Positions 12,079 to 14,061 of a DNA stretch of 14,061 nt are shown one piece after another. Under the pieces are notes generated by a model, which saw nothing but the letters and a program-made list of their open reading frames with translations, was not told where the DNA came from and did not search any database. Made by a program: the position numbers and the translations under genes. This DNA is from Sporomusaceae bacterium UBA1887 (GTDB lineage: Bacteria > Bacillota > Negativicutes > Sporomusales > DSM-15969). The stretch is taken from assembly GCA_002337925.1 (NCBI GenBank), contig DDHB01000096.1, positions 29,222-43,282 of the forward strand. Direction: 5' to 3'. Position 1 is the first letter of the stretch. Each line of letters opens with the position of its first letter.

Positions 12079-13248
12079 ATGTTACCGTTGACCGGAATAA
12101 AGGTGGTTGATTTAACCCGGGTAGTGGCCGGACCGGTTTGTACACTGAATCTGGCTGAGATGGGCGCTGAAGTAATCAAGATTGAGGCTCCCGGTAAGGG
12201 GGATGACACTCGGGCGACACCACCCTTTATCAATGGTGAAAGCACTTGGTTCATGATGATGAATTGCAACAAGAAAAGTATTACCTTAGACCTCAAAAGC
12301 CAGGAAGGCAAAGAAGTGGTTTGGCGGCTTATTGATCAGGCGGATATATTTGTTCAAAACTTCAGGCCCGGTGTCGCTGATCGACTGGGATTTAGCTACG
12401 AAGCCGTAATGGCTAGAAATCCCCGAATGATTTATTGCTCTATTTCAGGGTACGGCAGTGATGACGAAAGAGGAGCATATGATCCCGTTATTCAGGGCGA
12501 ATCGGGGTTTATGTCAGTTACCGGAGATCCTCATGGAGAGCCCATGAAAGTTGCAGTCCCTATTTGTGACTTAGTGAGTGCCTTATATGCCGTACAAGGG
12601 ATACTGTATTCTCTCATTCAAAGGGATAAGACCGGCCGGGGGCAACATATCGACATCAGTATGTTAAGTGCCATGATATCGCTGTTTCATTTACCGGGCA
12701 GTAAATATTTGGGCACAGGGCAAAATCCTCCCCGTATGGGAAATGCTCATCTGGCTTTTGCCCCTTACCGGCTGTTCTCTACGTCTGATGGCTATATAGA
12801 CATAGCTTGCGGCAATGACTCTTTATACTGTAAATTTTGCGATGCTCTTGAACTAGGCCAGTTAAAAGCTGATCCCCGTTATTTAAAAAATAAGGACCGG
12901 ATGGCAAACAGGGATCAGCTTAACCAGATCCTGGAGCCTGTGCTACAAAAGAAAGACACGGCCAAATGGTGTGAGATCCTCACGAAGGCCGGTGTTCCCA
13001 GCGGTCCGATACGCACCACTGTCGATATTTTTACAGATCCGGTTCTTCAACAAAAAGGAGATATCATCGATATAGAACATAGCAAGGCCGGAAAGATAAA
13101 AATCGTGGGCAATCCTGTCAGGATGTCTGAGACCTCCGTTGAATACCGTCCGGCGCCAGAACTCGGTGCCAACAGCCGGGAGATTCTGCAAGAGTTAGGG
13201 TATAGCTCTCAGGAAATCTCCATGATGCAGGAAAATGGCATCAGCTAA
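12079..13248 (+). CDS. Class III CoA-transferase (CaiB/BaiF family)
   Basis: This 389-aa cytoplasmic enzyme moves CoA between carboxylic acids through an aspartyl-CoA intermediate. The family signature is clear: LTGIKVVDLTRVVAGP at the start, GAEVIKIE (29-36), NCNKKSITLDL (62-72), the QNFRPGVADRLG block (93-104), and the probable catalytic D164 in VAVPICDLVSALYA. GGGQHIDISM-type sequence (RGQHIDISM) follows. Length is normal for formyl-CoA/succinyl-CoA-type members. ATG 12079 is family-consistent; its ribosome-binding site AGGGA is modest and 10 bases away. It lies 57 bases before mmdA under one sigma-54 promoter, so it probably activates an acid whose CoA ester, directly or after rearrangement, is decarboxylated. 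The acid itself cannot be told from the sequence. Confidence 0.93.
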   Translation: MLPLTGIKVVDLTRVVAGPVCTLNLAEMGAEVIKIEAPGKGDDTRATPPFINGESTWFMMMNCNKKSITLDLKSQEGKEVVWRLIDQADIFVQNFRPGVADRLGFSYEAVMARNPRMIYCSISGYGSDDERGAYDPVIQGESGFMSVTGDPHGEPMKVAVPICDLVSALYAVQGILYSLIQRDKTGRGQHIDISMLSAMISLFHLPGSKYLGTGQNPPRMGNAHLAFAPYRLFSTSDGYIDIACGNDSLYCKFCDALELGQLKADPRYLKNKDRMANRDQLNQILEPVLQKKDTAKWCEILTKAGVPSGPIRTTVDIFTDPVLQQKGDIIDIEHSKAGKIKIVGNPVRMSETSVEYRPAPELGANSREILQELGYSSQEISMMQENGIS

Positions 13249-13305
13249 ATCGTTATTGCAACTTGCGGTTTACGACCATTGCAAATATTTCGTGGAGGTG
13301 TATGT

Positions 13306-14061
13306 ATGGCCACCAATCTTGAAAAAATTCAGGATTTTAAAAAAAGGCAGGAAAAGATTAAACTGGGCGGCGGCGTTAAGCGGATAGAGAAGCAACATGC
13401 GAATGGTAAACTGACTGCCCGGGAACGCCTTGATTTATTGCTTGATCCAGGATCATTCGTGGAAATAGACCAATTTGTTCGTCATCGCTGCACCAATTTT
13501 GACATGGCGCAGACAGAAGCTTTGGGTGATGGCGTTGTCACTGGCTACGGTACAATCCACGGCCGGCCGGTAGCTGTGTTTGCTCAAGACTTCACCGTTC
13601 TTGGTGGATCTCTCGGCGAGATGCATGCGGCAAAAATTGTGAAGGTGCAAGAATTAGCGATGAAATCGGGGATCCCCATGATCGGGCTCAATGACTCAGG
13701 GGGCGCGCGGATCCAGGAAGGAGTAGATTCTTTATCCGGTTATGGCAAGATATTCTACAATAATACCCGGGCATCCGGAGTTATACCTAAGATATCGGTG
13801 ATCATGGGACCTAGTGCCGGCGGGGCAGTATATTCGCCCGCGTTGACCGATTTTATTTATATGGTGAAAGGCACAGGCCAAATGATGATTACCGGGCCGC
13901 AGGTGGTCAAGTCGGTAACGAATGAAACCATTACCCATGAGGCATTGGGTGGTGCAATGACGCATAACTCAGTGTCGGGAGTGGCAGACTTCGCAGCTGA
14001 AAACGATCAGGATTGTTTAAGTCAGGTACGCTATCTGTTAAGCTTTCTGCCAAGTAATAAT
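13306..14061 (+). CDS. mmdA: Methylmalonyl-CoA decarboxylase alpha subunit (carboxyltransferase), 5' part
   Basis: The first 252 codons are present; the gene runs off the right edge (full length is about 510 aa). The protein is the biotin-dependent carboxyltransferase subunit of a sodium-pumping decarboxylase, or the closely related propionyl-CoA carboxylase beta chain. Visible motifs are KQHANGKLTARERLDLL, DQFVRHRCTNF, the acyl-CoA/oxyanion region GGSLGEMHAAKI, NDSGGARIQEG, GPSAGGAVYSPALTDFIYMV and GGAMTHNSVSGVA. Overall it closely resembles Veillonella/Sporomusa-type MmdA. The start is ATG 13306, five bases after GGAGGTG (13294-13300); an ATG at 13302 is out of frame. Decarboxylase versus carboxylase would be settled by the downstream genes (beta, gamma and delta subunits), which lie outside. 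Confidence 0.9.
   Translation, partial: MATNLEKIQDFKKRQEKIKLGGGVKRIEKQHANGKLTARERLDLLLDPGSFVEIDQFVRHRCTNFDMAQTEALGDGVVTGYGTIHGRPVAVFAQDFTVLGGSLGEMHAAKIVKVQELAMKSGIPMIGLNDSGGARIQEGVDSLSGYGKIFYNNTRASGVIPKISVIMGPSAGGAVYSPALTDFIYMVKGTGQMMITGPQVVKSVTNETITHEALGGAMTHNSVSGVADFAAENDQDCLSQVRYLLSFLPSNN

Noticed and set aside
11925..12311. Minus-strand open frame of 128 codons
   Set aside because: It overlaps the start of the CoA-transferase, its sigma-54 promoter and the EBP terminator, and the protein shows no family features.

Overview
The window reads as chromosome of an anaerobic, spore-former-related, low-to-mid GC Firmicute. A member of the Negativicutes (Sporomusaceae-like: Sporomusa, Pelosinus and relatives) fits best. 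This is an inference from gene content and resemblance: a Veillonella-type methylmalonyl-CoA decarboxylase alpha chain, PduL, sigma-54 enhancer-binding control, strong AGGAGG ribosome-binding sites and oxygen-defence genes. No rRNA or tRNA is present to confirm it.

Layout. (1) Positions 3-2869, + strand: the tail of a carbohydrate-type ABC uptake operon, with two inner-membrane permeases (the first only as its C-terminus), a UgpC/MsmX-type ATPase and a TIM-barrel sugar phosphate isomerase/epimerase. It ends in a terminator. (2) 2979-3815, +: a COG1237-type metallo-beta-lactamase-fold hydrolase, bracketed by two nearly identical terminators. (3) 3918-4625, -: a Bax inhibitor-1 family membrane protein, divergent from (4) 4844-5464, +: a Mn-type superoxide dismutase. 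Their shared intergenic region holds a Fur-like box and a second palindrome inside the sod promoter. (5) 5563-7197, -: a membrane-anchored PAS-GGDEF diguanylate cyclase. (6) 7384-8620, +: a MarR regulator and a DUF169 protein, each preceded by a copy of the same operator. (7) 8625-8930: a decayed stretch that appears to contain the 5' end of a cydA (cytochrome bd oxidase) gene on the - strand. (8) 9049-14061, +: a sigma-54 neighbourhood with pduL, a 74-aa unknown protein, a PAS-AAA+-Fis enhancer-binding protein (EBP), a class III CoA-transferase and the first 252 codons of mmdA.

The most striking part is region 8. Three -24/-12 promoters lie within 3 kb: before pduL, before the EBP gene and before the CoA-transferase/mmdA operon. 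The gap after the EBP gene carries two enhancer-like sites built on the same plan, TTCTAGAA-N2-TTCTAGAA, 111 bp apart. They are followed by the EBP terminator and then the CoA-transferase promoter. A plausible reading (inference) is that the EBP senses a metabolite through its PAS or novel N-terminal domain and switches on a pathway. In that pathway the CoA-transferase activates a carboxylic acid, the Mmd complex decarboxylates the resulting acyl-CoA while pumping sodium, and PduL turns a short acyl-CoA into acyl phosphate for ATP formation. The substrate cannot be read from this window.
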